Notes under the pieces: generated by a model
What the model saw: the letters and a program-made list of their open reading frames with translations, nothing else
Told to the model about the DNA's origin: nothing
The model's database searches: none
Assembly (NCBI GenBank): GCA_902806565.1
Contig: CADCXA010000010.1
Coordinates: 248,001 to 312,000, forward strand
Direction of reading: 5' to 3'
Source of the DNA: Hypoxylon rubiginosum
Taxonomy: Eukaryota > Ascomycota > Sordariomycetes > Xylariales > Hypoxylaceae
Length of the DNA: 64,000 nucleotides
Shown here: one piece after another, positions 62,220 to 64,000 of the stretch
How positions within the stretch are numbered: the stretch's first letter is position 1
Layout of the letters: each line of letters begins with the position of its first letter
Position numbers and translations under genes: made by a program

Positions 62220-64000
62220 ATGGATGTTGTACTTAGGGGCATGGTTGATAGAAGTGGTCTCTGGTATTTTGGTTCCATGGAGACCAACGGTCGCCTAATG
62301 CTACATCTTCACGGCATGTTATGGTACCATGGGAACATTAAAGTTGAAAAATACTTGATCGACTTGTCAGATCACGGTACTGAAGAAGACAAAGCCGAAT
62401 ATTTACGTTGGATAGATGAACATTTCCAGGAATCTTTTAATAATGAAGTTTCTACTATGAGACATCACAAATCCGATCGATTGGAGCCATCAGTTAAGCT
62501 TTAAAACAACTTAGATCTTCTAGAAAATGAGTGGGAAGAAGAAGCTCAATTCATAGCTACTGCAACACAGGCTCATAAGTATACCGCTTCTTGCTTTAAA
62601 TATTCCAAAAGCAATTGAAAGAGGATGAATGGCGCCATCATGATACTTTGTCGCTTTGGCTATCCATAGGCTCTTGTTATGTGGACACATATCAACGATA
62701 ATGGTGTTCTTCATATCAAGAGAACAGTCACTAACTGTTCGCGGTGAAGATAATGGCAATTGCGTTGCAACACAATCACGATTGGACGCAAATATTTACG
62801 CAAACCCAGACTCTCGCTCTTCTTCAGTACATAACCAATTACGCCACGAAATTCAATCGTCCTACCGATCAGAAAATTACTCTAGTTACATCTATTGTTG
62901 ATCGTCTGCAAAAGCATCCTGAATTTGTTGGTGCTGAGGATAAGGTTGAGGTTGCTCGAAGCTTCATTCTCAGAATGTCCAATCGCATTCACAGCGAGCA
63001 GGAGTTTTCTTCCATCGAAGTTTGCAACTTCTTACTTGGTCATAAGATGACATATTGCTCCGTATCAAATTAGGAATGGTTGCATTATGACACAGTGTAC
63101 TTCGTTGTTCATCGAAAATGGCCATTCTTACGCAAACTAGCAGTTGAAGCTGCCAATGGTAATAAAGACCCTACCAGCGAAGAGAAGATGTCGTACTCCG
63201 CTGTTGGCATAAAGCCGAGCATATACGAGGCGTATTACAACTGTGGGCCTGCTTTCGAGGACTTGTGCCTTTATGACTATGCCTCCATAGTTGATATTGT
63301 CGAGAAGCCGAAGCGTTTCACAAACCAGCATACTGAATTCTCATCGACGCTGAGAACGGGAAGATTTTGCCAGCGTCTCAAGATGCAGAAAAATATATCC
63401 ACCCCCTTATTAACCGGCCGATATCCGCTCGACCTTACTGAAGACATATTATACTATCGAAACGTGGTTATTTGTCTCGCCTTATTTATTCCTTGGAAAT
63501 ATTTCTTGTTGCTGGAATCTGGGTCTATTGTTGATATCTGGCAACAATTAATTAGTGAAGCCGATCCTCGCATTCAGTTTTACAATGACAACTTCACACT
63601 GTTAAGGAAAAGTCGTGAGGATGCCCAGCGTGACAAAAAGATTTGGACTGCGCAGATGGATAAGGAGGCTCTTGAGGTTGAGCCTGTACTCGATGACGAT
63701 GATCAAGCTAATTTGGAAGAAGAAGACGACGATGCCAAGGACGCTCGTGAATATGAGGAGCTGATCGCGTTCGTTTCAAGTGTTAGGTCCTGTATGGATG
63801 ACACTCTTCGGGTATCAGCCGCGGCGGTTGGAAGTAGTGTGCAACAGATCGCACGTAGTGTTGAACTGGGTAATTTAACCAAAATGACGGAAGTGCCATT
63901 GGCCCCGGAATTGGATTACTACCGTCAGCTTGTCAGCGATATCAACATCAGTCTGAAAGCTTCGTTAAACAAACAAGACTACGAAAATAACACTGTCAAA
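62220..64000 (+). pseudogene. Helitron Rep-helicase, 5'-truncated, runs off the right edge
   Basis: Rolling-circle transposase of a fungal Helitron, of another subtype than the one at 18000-20640. The first block (62220-62504) has GLWYFGSMETNGRLMLHLHG, where HLH is the HUH metal-binding motif, and is followed by TAA. The next 240 bp shift frame (KYTASCFKYSKS; LCRFGYP; NGVLHIKRTVTN). A long frame from 62744 has ALQHNHDWTQIF, ALLQYITNYATK (the paired Rep tyrosines and lysine), FILRMSNRIHSEQEFSSIEV and LLGHKMTYCS. A single in-frame TAG (63071-63073) follows. The frame then stays open to 64000 (YEAYYNCGPAFEDLCLYDYAS, LALFIPWKYFLLLESGSIVDIW, LLRKSREDAQRDKK, then an acidic stretch). The Pif1-type helicase would lie beyond the window. 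The stops and frame changes indicate an inactive copy. Confidence 0.85.

Noticed and set aside
1..64000. CRISPR array or bacterial operon structure
   Set aside because: No spaced direct-repeat array; introns and fungal protein families show a eukaryotic sequence.

Overview
The window is from a filamentous ascomycete (Pezizomycotina, probably Sordariomycetes-like). The grounds are spliceosomal introns of about 50-130 bp with GTRNGT donors and CTAAY-like branch sites, fungal-type LINE and Helitron remnants, and fungus-specific protein families: a PARP-type zinc finger protein, CenH3 with the fungal C-terminal tail, F-box/ankyrin, PD-(D/E)XK-like and Ulp1-like proteins. It is repeat-rich and gene-poor, and most open frames are decayed transposon or gene remnants. 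This looks like an accessory, subtelomeric or pericentromeric compartment.

Layout. 1-1370: 3' end of a LINE (RNase H plus zinc knuckle). 1440-2880: two convergent copies of an unknown gene fragment, then an LTR-like repeat. 3038-5000: unrecognised minus-strand pseudogene and decayed coiled-coil coding repeats. 5600-8763: CpG-rich block ending in a minus-strand LINE ORF1 remnant. 8779-9331: TIR element carrying a tRNA-like segment. 12017-13223: intact six-exon PARP-type zinc finger gene. 14179-16505: broken zinc-finger/Myb-like gene (minus). 18000-20640: decayed Helitron Rep bounded by copies of repeat A. 20924-24490: two broken minus-strand genes, one an HNH-endonuclease family member that has lost its HNH core. 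28349-28982: intact three-exon CenH3 (CENP-A) gene with an arginine-glycine repeat tail. 32216-34320: retroelement debris. 35880-36927: rhodopsin-domain membrane protein gene interrupted by repeat A. 37957-47290: three genes with PD-(D/E)XK-like signatures, two of them a direct segmental duplication flanking a third, inverted one. 48830-50640: LINE RT/RNase H remnant (minus). 53039-55088: intact F-box/ankyrin gene (minus). 57464-58066: TIR element. 59431-62189: intact Ulp1-like (C48) protease gene, followed after 30 bp by a Helitron Rep-helicase that runs off the right edge.

How it fits together. The intact genes are few: the zinc finger gene, CenH3, at least two PD-(D/E)XK-like genes, F-box/ankyrin and the Ulp1-like protease. 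They sit as islands among Helitron, LINE, LTR and TIR debris, linked by several short dispersed repeat families, here called A, B and C. The most notable point is an apparently complete centromeric histone H3 gene with an unusual low-complexity RG tail in this setting. Next are the small cluster of PD-(D/E)XK-like genes and the Ulp1-Helitron juxtaposition. All calls come from reading the sequence and from remembered family signatures. No database search was run.
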